Assembly: GCA_963669285.2 (NCBI GenBank)
Contig: CAXXSI010000022.1
Span: 558,001 to 622,000 of the forward strand
Direction: 5' to 3'
DNA from: JAWKWH01 sp963669285
GTDB lineage: Bacteria; Pseudomonadota; Alphaproteobacteria; Rhizobiales; Rhizobiaceae
DNA: 64,000 bases
The notes under the pieces are model-generated. The model worked only from the letters and a program-made list of their open reading frames with translations, was not told the origin of the DNA and ran no database searches. Below, piece by piece: positions 51,555 through 59,508 of this stretch. Each line of letters opens with the position of its first letter. Within the stretch, counting starts at the first letter, position 1. Both the position numbers and the translations under genes were made by a program.

Positions 51555-52054
51555 TTGCAGCCGCATTTGTCGCCTGTGTGGCCGGATCCGGTGCGCAGGC
51601 GCAGAACACGAACATCGTCAATCAGGACGTCACGGGATTTAATTTGCCGGGTGTGCAGTTGCCGCAAGGCCATGACGAAGTGCGCGCTGCTGATGGAACC
51701 ACCTGTCGCTCAGCTGTTTCGGGCGCTGGTGCTTATCTTGATGCCGGTCTCATCGGAAACCCGGACAGTACCGGCGGCAGCAAGGGTTTGTCTGCCTACG
51801 GCCGTGTCGTGATCCCGCTTGGCAAGAAGCCGGGTCGGCTTGATTGCGGGCGTCTCTACGATCTCGAAGTCCAGCGGCTGCAGATGGAACTTCGCCTGAT
51901 GCAGATGGGACTTGGCCGCCAGGGCCGCCTCGGTGACCAGACTGCGTCCATCGACGGCACCGGTGGCAATGATACTGGTGTTGAACAACCGGCACCTAAA
52001 GCCAAGGAAGCCGATTGGGCCGACGAGGGCTGGAGCACTGAAGGCAAAGAGTAA
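51524..52054 (+). CDS. Secreted protein of unknown function in pilin-like cluster
   Basis: A 176-residue exported protein with signal peptide (RASVVAAAFVACVAGSGAQA). The mature part has TTCRSAVSGAGAYLDAGLIG, LSAYGRVVIPLGKKPGRLDCGRLYDLEVQRLQMELRLMQMG (two conserved-looking cysteines and a helix) and an acidic tail. No family is recognised. Its start overlaps the preceding gene by 31 bases and its stop is directly followed by the next ATG, so it is co-translated with both. Confidence 0.65.
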   Translation: MRKISRRASVVAAAFVACVAGSGAQAQNTNIVNQDVTGFNLPGVQLPQGHDEVRAADGTTCRSAVSGAGAYLDAGLIGNPDSTGGSKGLSAYGRVVIPLGKKPGRLDCGRLYDLEVQRLQMELRLMQMGLGRQGRLGDQTASIDGTGGNDTGVEQPAPKAKEADWADEGWSTEGKE

Positions 52055-52636
52055 ATGAAGCAGAGGTTCGGCAGCAAATTCGGGCAGGGAAGGCTGGATG
52101 TCCATCGCAGCGCGCCTGCCCGCGTTCGCCGAACCAGGCTTGCCTGCCTCGCTTTGGCGGCATTTGCCGCTGGCGTAATTCCTCAAGCCGGCGCTCAAAA
52201 CGGAGGTATCAATGGCGGACCCATTGGTGCTGAAAACCTGATTGAGTGGGCGGCTGCCGCCAACAAGCATTTTTGCATGGTCGTTGTCGGTAATCCGGGT
52301 ACGATCGCACCGGCAATCGGCAATGCCTCGCTCAGCTCGAAAGTTGCGGGCGGCTATTCGGGTACCGCGGAAATCACGACAACAAACTCGAGCTACCGGG
52401 CAAGTGTTGTCGCTCCGGCTGCATTTGTTTCGAGCCCAAATCTTGGCGGCCCGGTAACGTTTCTCGCCGAGTTTTCCGGCACTGGCGCGACGAATTTCTT
52501 CAATATTCCCAGCCTGAACGAAATCAAGCTGAAAAAGGGCACGACCAGCATCAAGGCCGATCTGACCGCGACGATTCAAGGCGCGGCCTTTTCCGCCGGC
52601 AACTATCAGGCCGAAGTCATGCTGAGGTGTGAATGA
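52055..52636 (+). CDS. Secreted pilin/spore-coat-U-like protein 2
   Basis: A 193-residue exported protein with a longer signal region (LACLALAAFAAGVIPQAGAQ preceded by a basic stretch). The core has HFCMVVVGNPGTIAP, LSSKVAGGYSGTAEITTTN and the C-terminal YQAEVMLRCE, matching the two-cysteine layout of proteins 1 and 3. ATG directly follows the preceding stop; its stop overlaps the next gene by 4 bases. Confidence 0.75.
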   Translation: MKQRFGSKFGQGRLDVHRSAPARVRRTRLACLALAAFAAGVIPQAGAQNGGINGGPIGAENLIEWAAAANKHFCMVVVGNPGTIAPAIGNASLSSKVAGGYSGTAEITTTNSSYRASVVAPAAFVSSPNLGGPVTFLAEFSGTGATNFFNIPSLNEIKLKKGTTSIKADLTATIQGAAFSAGNYQAEVMLRCE

Positions 52637-53193
52637 TGGCTGGCATAAATAAGAAAGCGGATTTCCCCGCCAGAAGGACGTCGCGACGATTGAAGGTACG
52701 GCGCCTGTCGGTGTGCCTAGTTGCCGGCTGCCTGACATTGCCGGTGTTGTCCAAACCCGGAAATTCCGCCACGAGTGGTGTGCCATTCTCGGTCAACCTC
52801 GCCGACCGGCAATACTGCCTGATCAACGTGCTTCAGCAACCGGGCATATTTACCCCCAACCCGGCATTGACAGAGCTCAGTTCCAAAAATCCCGGCGGTC
52901 TGCCTGGTATGATCGACGTGCAAACCACCAATGGCAGCTATGATCTGTCGATCGATACGCCGATCTCATTTACGCTGGAACCGCCCGGTGGCGGAGCGAA
53001 CACGAACTTTTCTGCGACCATGACCGGGATTTCGTTTTCGGGTTCGGGTAGCGGCACGTTCGGTGAAACAACCGCCCAGACCAACCTCAAGCGAGGGCTG
53101 ACCACGGTGATGGTGCATTTTATAGCAACGCGTACTGCCGGAACCTTTCCGTCGGGTAACTATGCTTCGGTCGTCACGATGCGGTGTGAGTAA
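52633..53193 (+). CDS. Secreted pilin/spore-coat-U-like protein 3
   Basis: A 186-residue protein: exported region with VCLVAGCLTLPVLSKPGNSA, then VPFSVNLADRQYCLINV, FTPNPALTELSSKNPGGLPGMIDV, and the C-terminal motif YASVVTMRCE. It is a paralogue of proteins 1 and 2. It is the last gene of the cluster. Confidence 0.75.
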   Translation: MMAGINKKADFPARRTSRRLKVRRLSVCLVAGCLTLPVLSKPGNSATSGVPFSVNLADRQYCLINVLQQPGIFTPNPALTELSSKNPGGLPGMIDVQTTNGSYDLSIDTPISFTLEPPGGGANTNFSATMTGISFSGSGSGTFGETTAQTNLKRGLTTVMVHFIATRTAGTFPSGNYASVVTMRCE

Positions 53194-53425
53194 CCGCCAG
53201 CGGCCCATTGTCTAATAATGTTGATCCAGAATTGCGAGCGCAGCTGAAAATGCGGCCATCTTCGTGTCGTCTTTTGGCGCGTGCCATCGTGTAGTTGGCG
53301 CTTCGTCACTGCTGGTATCGGTCGTTTCACCGGAGATACAGTTGTCGGGTTCACTGATTGCTTCGTGCGCCGGCATCAATTACCAACCGATCGGATGGCC
53401 ATCGAATTTCATCCGAAGGGTTCAT

Positions 53426-54529
53426 ATGAAAATCAAACGCATCGAGAGTTTTGCCAACGAGTTCGTCGGCTTTGTGCGGGTAACCGCCGAAGACGGTTCA
53501 CAGGGCTGGGGGCAGGTCTCGACGTATCATTCGGACATCACTGCCCAGGTGCTGCATCGTCAGGTAGCGCCCTGGGTGCTGGGGAAGGATACGACCGATC
53601 TCGATGACCTGCTGGATATCGTCACGGAGCGGGAGCACAAGTTTCCCGGCTCCTATCTGCGTCGCGCCATGTGCGGATTCGATACCGCCGTTTGGGACTT
53701 GCGCGGCAAACAGGCCGGCAAGCCGGTTACGGAATTGATCGGCGGCACACCCGGCAGCATCCGCGCGTATGCCTCTTCGATGAAGCGCGATATCACGCCG
53801 GACGACGAAGCGGAACGACTGAAACGTCTGCGCGATGAAAAGGGATTCGACGCATTCAAGGTCAGAGCCGGATCCGAGGTCGGGCGGAACCAAGATGAAT
53901 GGCCGGGGCGGACTGAAGAAATTATCCCGACGATGCGAGGTGAGCTTGGCGATGGTGTCGATCTGCTGATCGATGCCAATTCCTGTTACGTGCCGGACCG
54001 GGCGATCGAAGTGGGGCTGATGCTTCAGGATAACGGGTTTTGCCACTACGAAGAGCCTTGTCCCTATTGGGAACTTGAGCAGACCAAACAGGTGACCGAG
54101 GCACTCGAGATCGACGTGACGGGTGGTGAACAGGATTGCGACCTGACGATCTGGCAGCGCATGATCGATATGCGGGCCGTCGATATCGTGCAGCCGGATG
54201 TATGTTATCTGGGTGGGTTGGCGCGAACGCTTCGTGTCTGCCGCATGGCCGAGGCGGTCGGGATTCCGGTAACGCCGCACTGTGCCAATCTCTCCCTGGT
54301 GACGTTGTTCACGATGCACGTGTTGCGCGCGATCCCCAATGCCGGAAAGTACCTCGAGTTTTCAATCGAGGGAGCGGATTACTATCCGTGGCAGGAGGCG
54401 CTTTATGTCCACTCGCCTTACGATATCGCCGATGGAAAGGCGACGGTGACGGAGCGACCCGGCTGGGGCGTTGAGATCAATCCTGACTGGTTGGACAGAG
54501 CGACCTACCAGGTCAGTGATGTCGAATAA
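53426..54529 (+). CDS. Enolase-superfamily enzyme (mandelate racemase/muconate lactonizing type)
   Basis: A 367-residue protein. The catalytic base is in FKVRAG (KxR), metal ligands in LLIDANSCY (Asp), HYEEPCPYW (Glu) and TGGEQDCD (Glu), and the second acid/base histidine in TPHCANLS. Start ATG 53426 follows GAAGGG; the longer open frame upstream lacks family sequence. It probably dehydrates a sugar acid or epimerises an acid substrate. It stands alone between the pilin-like cluster and the RpoE-controlled operon. Confidence 0.9.
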   Translation: MKIKRIESFANEFVGFVRVTAEDGSQGWGQVSTYHSDITAQVLHRQVAPWVLGKDTTDLDDLLDIVTEREHKFPGSYLRRAMCGFDTAVWDLRGKQAGKPVTELIGGTPGSIRAYASSMKRDITPDDEAERLKRLRDEKGFDAFKVRAGSEVGRNQDEWPGRTEEIIPTMRGELGDGVDLLIDANSCYVPDRAIEVGLMLQDNGFCHYEEPCPYWELEQTKQVTEALEIDVTGGEQDCDLTIWQRMIDMRAVDIVQPDVCYLGGLARTLRVCRMAEAVGIPVTPHCANLSLVTLFTMHVLRAIPNAGKYLEFSIEGADYYPWQEALYVHSPYDIADGKATVTERPGWGVEINPDWLDRATYQVSDVE

Positions 54530-54592
54530 CACCCTGGTTTGGCACCGCTGGTGAACAGCGCAGTTATTTATTTGCCAATGCGGTAATTGCGG

Positions 54593-54620
54593 TGATCCGC
54601 GTATGCCGCAAACCCGTAAC
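54593..54620 (+). promoter_or_regulatory. RpoE (ECF11)-type promoter upstream of FAD oxidoreductase operon
   Basis: TGATCC (54593-54598), a 16-base spacer and CGTAAC (54615-54620). The same -35, -10 and spacing occur upstream of rpoE at 59400-59427. The elements match those known for RpoE-ChrR targets in Rhodobacter-type bacteria. The distance to the start codon at 54656 is about 35 bases. Confidence 0.85.
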
Positions 54621-54655
54621 CCTTTCAGCAAGGCAATGCCTTGGAAAGGTCGGGC

Positions 54656-56008
54656 ATGGAATTTCCCTACAAACGTAAAATCGCGGTCATCGGATCCGGA
54701 ATATCAGGCCTTTCTGCCGCCTGGCTTCTATCGCAACGCCACGATGTGACGGTGTTCGAAAAAGAAGGTCGTCTGGGCGGGCATTCCAACACCCGCATGG
54801 TCGAAACCGCAGACGGTGCCATTCCGGTCGATACCGGTTTTATCGTCTACAACCGACGCAATTACCCCAATCTGACCGCGCTGTTCGATTATCTTGATGT
54901 GCCGACTTCGCAATCAAGCATGACATTTGCGTTTTCCCTCAATGGCGGGGCCTACGAATACAGCGGTGGCAAGGGGCTCGACGGCTGGTTTACGCAGAAA
55001 TCGAACCTTGCCCGTCAAAGCCACTGGCGGCTGATCAAGGACATATTCCGATTTTTTCGCGAAGCGCCGGACCGGGTGAACCACTACGGCGACGGGGTTT
55101 CAATCGGCGAGTTTCTCGAGTTTGAGGGGTATTCGGCTTCCTTTCTGCATAACCACATCCTGCCCATGGCCGGGGCGATCTGGTCGGCGCCAGCTGAAAC
55201 GATGATGGCTTACCCCGCGCATTCATTTCTCGACTTTTACCGAAATCATGGTCTGCTCAATGCGCGCAATCGGCCGAAATGGCGCAGCGTTGTGGGCGGC
55301 AGCCGCGAATATGTGAGCCGGCTCGCCGACGATGCACATTTTACGGTGCGTGTTGGTTGCGCGGTCGTCGCGGTACGCCGGACACCGGATTTTGTTGCCA
55401 TTCACGAGAGCGACGGGACCGAGCGCCGGTTTGACGACGTCATATTGGCAAGCCATGCAGATGCCAGCATGACGATGCTGGCCGATGCGGACAGTACGGA
55501 GCGAAAACTGCTCGGCCGGTTTTCGTATTCGGACAATCAAGTGGTTCTGCATGAGGATGTATCGGCGATGCCGCGGCGAAAGAGGCTGTGGTCGAGCTGG
55601 AACTACATGGCCGATAGATGCCGTCACCTGCCGGGAGAGCGTTCTTCGGTGTCGTATTGGATGAACAGTCTGCAGCGCCTGGAAACCAGCACGGACCTGT
55701 TTGTCTCGGTCAATCCCTTGAGGGAGATTGATCCGGCGGCAATACACTATGAAACGCGTTATCGGCATCCGATTTTCGATCGTGCGGCTGTCGCCGCCCA
55801 AAAATCGCTTTGGGCGCTGCAGGGGCGCAATCGTACCTGGTTCTGCGGCAGCTATTTTGGCTACGGTTTTCACGAGGACGGCTTGCAAAGCGGTTTGGCC
55901 GTGGCTGAGGCGCTTGGCGGATTGCGCAGGCCTTGGAACGTCGCTGATGAATCCGGGCGAATTCACATCGGCGAGACCGCACCGGTATTTCTGGAGGCAG
56001 CCGAATGA
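54656..56008 (+). CDS. FAD-dependent NAD(P)-binding oxidoreductase (RpoE-ChrR regulon)
   Basis: Amine-oxidase-like flavoprotein of 450 residues. The N-terminal dinucleotide-binding motif is AVIGSGISGLSAAWLLSQRHDVTVFEKEGRLGGHSNT, followed by PVDTGFIVYNRRNYPNLTALF; the C-terminal WFCGSYFGYGFHEDGLQSGLAVAEAL closes the FAD site. Orthologues next to DUF1365 and cfa genes are induced by singlet oxygen through RpoE in Rhodobacter. ATG 54656 was chosen; TTG 54641 would add five residues. Its stop overlaps the next start by 4 bases. Confidence 0.92.
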   Translation: MEFPYKRKIAVIGSGISGLSAAWLLSQRHDVTVFEKEGRLGGHSNTRMVETADGAIPVDTGFIVYNRRNYPNLTALFDYLDVPTSQSSMTFAFSLNGGAYEYSGGKGLDGWFTQKSNLARQSHWRLIKDIFRFFREAPDRVNHYGDGVSIGEFLEFEGYSASFLHNHILPMAGAIWSAPAETMMAYPAHSFLDFYRNHGLLNARNRPKWRSVVGGSREYVSRLADDAHFTVRVGCAVVAVRRTPDFVAIHESDGTERRFDDVILASHADASMTMLADADSTERKLLGRFSYSDNQVVLHEDVSAMPRRKRLWSSWNYMADRCRHLPGERSSVSYWMNSLQRLETSTDLFVSVNPLREIDPAAIHYETRYRHPIFDRAAVAAQKSLWALQGRNRTWFCGSYFGYGFHEDGLQSGLAVAEALGGLRRPWNVADESGRIHIGETAPVFLEAAE

Positions 56009-56821
56009 CCTTCCCGAAGCCGGCCTTGTACGCCGGCAAAGTCATGCATCGCCGGATCAATCCGATACGCCACAGTCTCCGTTACCGGGCGTTTTCGGTG
56101 CTCGTGGATCTCGACAATATCACTGCTGCAATCGGCGATAGCCGGTTGTTCTCGCACAATCGCTGGAACGTGTTGTCGCTTTGCGACCGCGATCACGGCG
56201 ATGGGGAGACACCGGACCTGGCGTGGTTTGTCCGCGACCTTGTTCGCAAACGACTGGGGTTGGGTGCTTACCGTGTCTACATGTTCGCGTTTCCGCGGGT
56301 GTTCGGCTACGTCTTCAATCCGCTGACCGTTTTCTTCTGTCTTGATCGCTCTGGCGCAGTGGCCGCCATCGTTTACGAGGTCAACAACACGTTCGGCGGG
56401 CGAACTCACTATGTCTGCCGCGTCAGTGAAACTGCAGGTCAGTTGTCGGTCGGCAGCGCCAACAAACAACTTCTCGTTTCGCCGTTCAACGGTGAATGCG
56501 GCCGATACGGTTTCCGACTTGATTTCGACGACCAAAGGCTGGTGCTCGGTGTCGCCCTGAGGCAATCCGGCAGGCCGGTGTTGAATACGAGCTACGCTTC
56601 GACCCGAAGGGAAGTTGACGGACACAAACATTGTCCGGCTGGTCTCGGCGATACCTTTGATGACGCTGAAGGTTATGGCGGCAATTCACTTTGAGGCGCT
56701 GAAACTGTGGATGAAAGGTTTGCGCCCGCCCGGACCGCTTCGTCGTGCGCGCAAATCCGGCCACAACAAAAACGGTGATCCAGGAATGGCAATTCCCGAA
56801 ACGCCGATCCGGAAAGTTTGA
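56005..56821 (+). CDS. DUF1365 protein, frame break near C-terminus
   Basis: The DUF1365 pattern is clear: LYAGKVMHRRINPIRHSLRYRAFSVLVDLD, RVYMFAFPRVFGYVFNPLTVFFCLD, YEVNNTFGGRTHYV. The uninterrupted frame ends at 56694 after an atypical tail. From about 56613 the +1 frame carries the expected C-terminus (TDTNIVRLVSAIPLMTLKVMAAIHFEALKLWMKG to 56821). One extra G in GGGAAGTTGAC would explain this; the corrected length is about 271 residues. The protein is of unknown biochemical role, conserved with the FAD oxidoreductase and cyclopropane fatty acid synthase in RpoE-ChrR regulons. Confidence 0.88.
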
Positions 56822-56825
56822 AACC

Positions 56826-57305
56826 ATGCTCGACCTTGTTGCGCGTAAGCCGCACGGAATGCCGACCAATCTGTTGACCGGTTTTTTCACCGGTGATGTT
56901 GAGGCGTGGGGATTGGTCGTTCCGCGGTTTGGCCGTTCGCCGAGAAAATTCACCTTGCAGATGAGCGGGTCTTGGACCGGTTCCAGGCTTGTGCTTGCTG
57001 AGCGGTTCGCCTTCGCCGATGGCCAGATCGACGACCGTATCTGGGAGTTTGATTTTGAGCCTGGTGGGGCGTTCACCGGCCGCTGCGATGAACTGGCAAA
57101 ATGGGGCAGCGGTTTTGTCAGTTGCGAAGAGCTGGTCATGCAGTATCAGTTTAATCTTCGCATTCGAAATCGCGTGGTTCCCGTCCAGTTCGATGACCGA
57201 ATGTACCGGATCGACGAGCGAACCATCTCCAATCGCGCGGTGATGTACAAATTCGGCATTCGGCTTGGTGAGGTGAATGCGGTTTTCCGCAAGACACGGT
57301 CTTGA
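56826..57305 (+). CDS. DUF3833 family protein
   Basis: A 159-residue protein with the DUF3833 pattern: LLTGFFTGDVEAWGLVVPRFGRSPRKFTLQMSGSW, RLVLAERFAFADGQIDDRIWEFDF, VQFDDRMYRIDERTISNRAVMYKFGIRLGEVNAVF. ATG 56826 lies 4 bases after the corrected DUF1365 stop and follows GGAAAG. Relatives in this regulon are often lipoproteins, but no signal sequence is seen from this start. Confidence 0.83.
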   Translation: MLDLVARKPHGMPTNLLTGFFTGDVEAWGLVVPRFGRSPRKFTLQMSGSWTGSRLVLAERFAFADGQIDDRIWEFDFEPGGAFTGRCDELAKWGSGFVSCEELVMQYQFNLRIRNRVVPVQFDDRMYRIDERTISNRAVMYKFGIRLGEVNAVFRKTRS

Positions 57306-57337
57306 AGACCTGATTCAGGTCGTTGCCGAATTGATTC

Positions 57338-58099
57338 TCATTTCAAGATGAACTTGTTGATAATCCAGAAGAAAAGCGGGTTGGGTAATATCCGCAATAT
57401 TTTCAGCATAACCACGAAGCGGGTGGGGAAGGCGATTTCGTAACGGCGCGAAATCAGGCCTTTGGCGATGCGGTCGGCAGCCGTTTCAGCACTCATCAGG
57501 AACGGCATCGGGAACTTGTTAACCGCGGTCATTGGCGTGTCGACGAAGCCGGGATTGATGATCGTCACGTGCACGCCCATGCGCAGCAATTGCGGCCGGA
57601 TGGATTCGGTCAGGTTGATGAGCGCGGCTTTCATCGGCGAGTAGGCGGCTGCATTTGGCAGACCGCGATAGCCGGATACCGAGGCAACGATAGCGACGTG
57701 GCCGCCGCCACGCTCGATCATTAACGGCACCACCGCGCTGAGCACGTTGATCACACCCATGAAGTTGACATCGACAGCCTTGGCGAATGCAGCCGGATCA
57801 AACTCCGTCGGTTTGACCGGATGCCAAGCGCCGGAGGAAATGACGACCAGGTCTAGCGGTGTCGTTTCGCCGAGCTGGCGCGCGACATTTTCGACCGCTT
57901 GTGCATCTGTCACGTCGACAGGTGCGGTCAGCATTCGGTCATGTTGTGCGGAGAGTGTTTCCAAACTGTCGGCGGATCGTGCCGACACCGTGATCGAGTT
58001 GCAGTCACCTGCAATACGTTTCGCAAGCGCCGCGCCAATCCCGCTGCTGGCGCCAATGATCCAGGCGTTTTGCCACCGTGGTGTACTGGATTCGGGCAA
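57338..58099 (-). CDS. Short-chain dehydrogenase (RpoE-ChrR operon)
   Basis: SDR of about 253 residues: WIIGASSGIGAALAKRIAGD, the catalytic Ser region VAIVASVSGYRG, YSPMKAA (Tyr-x3-Lys), and NPGFVDTPMTAVNKF. No ATG is present; TTG 58099, 4 bases after the chrR stop, is the best start, so translation is coupled to chrR. A hydrophobic C-terminal helix (ILRILPNPLFFWIINKF) may attach it to the membrane. It is convergent with the DUF3833 gene. Confidence 0.85.
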   Translation of the reverse strand: MPESSTPRWQNAWIIGASSGIGAALAKRIAGDCNSITVSARSADSLETLSAQHDRMLTAPVDVTDAQAVENVARQLGETTPLDLVVISSGAWHPVKPTEFDPAAFAKAVDVNFMGVINVLSAVVPLMIERGGGHVAIVASVSGYRGLPNAAAYSPMKAALINLTESIRPQLLRMGVHVTIINPGFVDTPMTAVNKFPMPFLMSAETAADRIAKGLISRRYEIAFPTRFVVMLKILRILPNPLFFWIINKFILK

Positions 58100-58103
58100 C
58101 GAT

Positions 58104-58781
58104 TCAGATGCCGATGAGGGGCTGTAGCAGCCGGCTGGCGAAACCCTTGAACCGTGTCGGTGCTTCGGTGGCAGCAAGGCAGATACAGTCTTCGCTTGAT
58201 ACGACATGCGGCTGATGTTCGACGTGATCATCCAGGTCGGCAACGTCGCCCGGCCCAAAATGGCCGATTTCATCTTCATAGGCACCGGAAATGATCAAAG
58301 TCATCTCCTGTCCGCCATGGCCATGTTCCGGCACGCTCCTGCCCGGAGCAATCCGTAACAGACGAAGTGATGATTTCGCCGATGTAGACAGTGCGATGGG
58401 TTTCTGCCAGACGCCCGGCCCGACGCGCTTCCAACTGACTTCGTCGATAGTACGGTCAATGTAGTGATCCAGCGCCCGCGGCATTTTGCGCCAATCATTG
58501 CCCCGTGGTTTCCGTTGGACCGGAAATGAGATCGGCTGATGCGCGTTGGCCTCGCTGACATTGATTTTCTCGAGCAGGCGGCCGAACGATCCGTCGGACA
58601 CGTTGACGTCTTCAGAACCCTCCAGCATCGCACCGCCGATAAGTTCGGCGGTCTTGAGCGTTTCGCGACAATGAGCACAGGTTTCAAGATGGCACGAAAC
58701 GAGGACAGCAAACGCCTCATCGAGCGTACCTGCGGCATAAGCCATTATCGATGCGTCGTCGGGATGATGTTTGATGTTCAC
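58104..58781 (-). CDS. chrR: ChrR-type zinc anti-sigma factor
   Basis: A 225-residue anti-sigma factor. The N-terminal ZAS domain has the zinc site HLETCAHC (HxxxCxxC) plus an upstream His (KHHPDD), and the C-terminal half is a cupin (PEHGHGGQEMTLIISGAYEDE, then HVEHQPH). This is the ChrR layout, which holds RpoE and releases it under singlet oxygen or peroxide stress. The start overlaps the rpoE stop by 4 bases. Confidence 0.94.
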   Translation of the reverse strand: MNIKHHPDDASIMAYAAGTLDEAFAVLVSCHLETCAHCRETLKTAELIGGAMLEGSEDVNVSDGSFGRLLEKINVSEANAHQPISFPVQRKPRGNDWRKMPRALDHYIDRTIDEVSWKRVGPGVWQKPIALSTSAKSSLRLLRIAPGRSVPEHGHGGQEMTLIISGAYEDEIGHFGPGDVADLDDHVEHQPHVVSSEDCICLAATEAPTRFKGFASRLLQPLIGI

Positions 58782-59383
58782 AGCACATCCTCCAGATTGG
58801 TTTTAATCTTCTTGTAGGCAAGCCGCATGCGTGACTTGACCGTTCCCAGTGGTATGCCGAGACGGTCGGCTATTTCGGTTTGGGCGAGATTTTCGACAAA
58901 GGACATCGTGATAATCTGCTTTTGCTCGGCGGGCAGGTCGCTCGCGGCATCGGCCACCAGGCGGTCTCGTTCGGCATTCAGAACGAGCTGTTCGCCGTCG
59001 GGGTCATCATCGGGAACCTCGTACTCGCCGATATCGACGTAATGCCTCGTGCCTTGACGCCGAAAACGGTCGATCCGCCGGTTGCGCGCAATGGTGAAGA
59101 TCCAGGCACCGGGACTACCGCGCCATGTGGAAAACTGATGCGCCTTGTTCCAAACCGTTAGCATCGTGTCCTGCATCAGGTCTTCGGCCAGTTCAGGATC
59201 CGAGTCATGTTTCAGCATCAAGGCTTTGATTTTTGGGGCGAAATGCGCGAATAACCGTTCAAAGGCTTTCTTGTCGCGGGCCAGTGCGACCCGTTCCATC
59301 AGAGCCGTATGGAGTTCGGTCGTTTCATCCACAAGAATAGCTTTTCTGTCGGCTGCGTTTTGAAGCGCAATCATTAGCCTCAT
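58778..59383 (-). CDS. rpoE: ECF sigma factor RpoE (ECF11 group)
   Basis: ECF sigma factor of 201 residues. Region 2: AFERLFAHFAPKIKALMLKHDSDPELAEDLMQDTMLTVWNKAHQF, then WIFTIARNRRIDRFRR. Region 4: LPAEQKQIITMSFVENLAQTEIADRLGIPLGTVKSRMRLAYKKIK. It directs transcription of photooxidative-stress genes and its own operon; the promoter at 59400-59427 fits. An internal ATG three codons later may be the true start. Confidence 0.94.
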   Translation of the reverse strand: MRLMIALQNAADRKAILVDETTELHTALMERVALARDKKAFERLFAHFAPKIKALMLKHDSDPELAEDLMQDTMLTVWNKAHQFSTWRGSPGAWIFTIARNRRIDRFRRQGTRHYVDIGEYEVPDDDPDGEQLVLNAERDRLVADAASDLPAEQKQIITMSFVENLAQTEIADRLGIPLGTVKSRMRLAYKKIKTNLEDVL

Positions 59384-59399
59384 TCCTCAGTGAGTACCA

Positions 59400-59427
59400 G
59401 TTACGCTCGCTGGATGCTGCCGGATCA
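59400..59427 (-). promoter_or_regulatory. RpoE (ECF11)-type autoregulatory promoter
   Basis: On the minus strand TGATCC (59422-59427) and CGTAAC (59400-59405) are separated by 16 bases, identical in elements and spacing to the promoter at 54593-54620. It lies about 17 bases before the rpoE start codon, so the leader is very short. The opposite-strand dehalogenase-like gene starts at 59509. Confidence 0.85.
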
Positions 59428-59508
59428 CCGTACTTCTGAAATTATTGTCAACTTGCGGTCGCGGGCGAAACCGTGTTGGCTTGCGGAAAATCTCATTGGC
59501 GGATCCGC

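Noticed and set aside
57307..57321. GACCT-GATTC-AGGTC palindrome between convergent operons as a terminator.
   Set aside because: Only a 5-bp stem and no T-tract on either strand; too weak to call.
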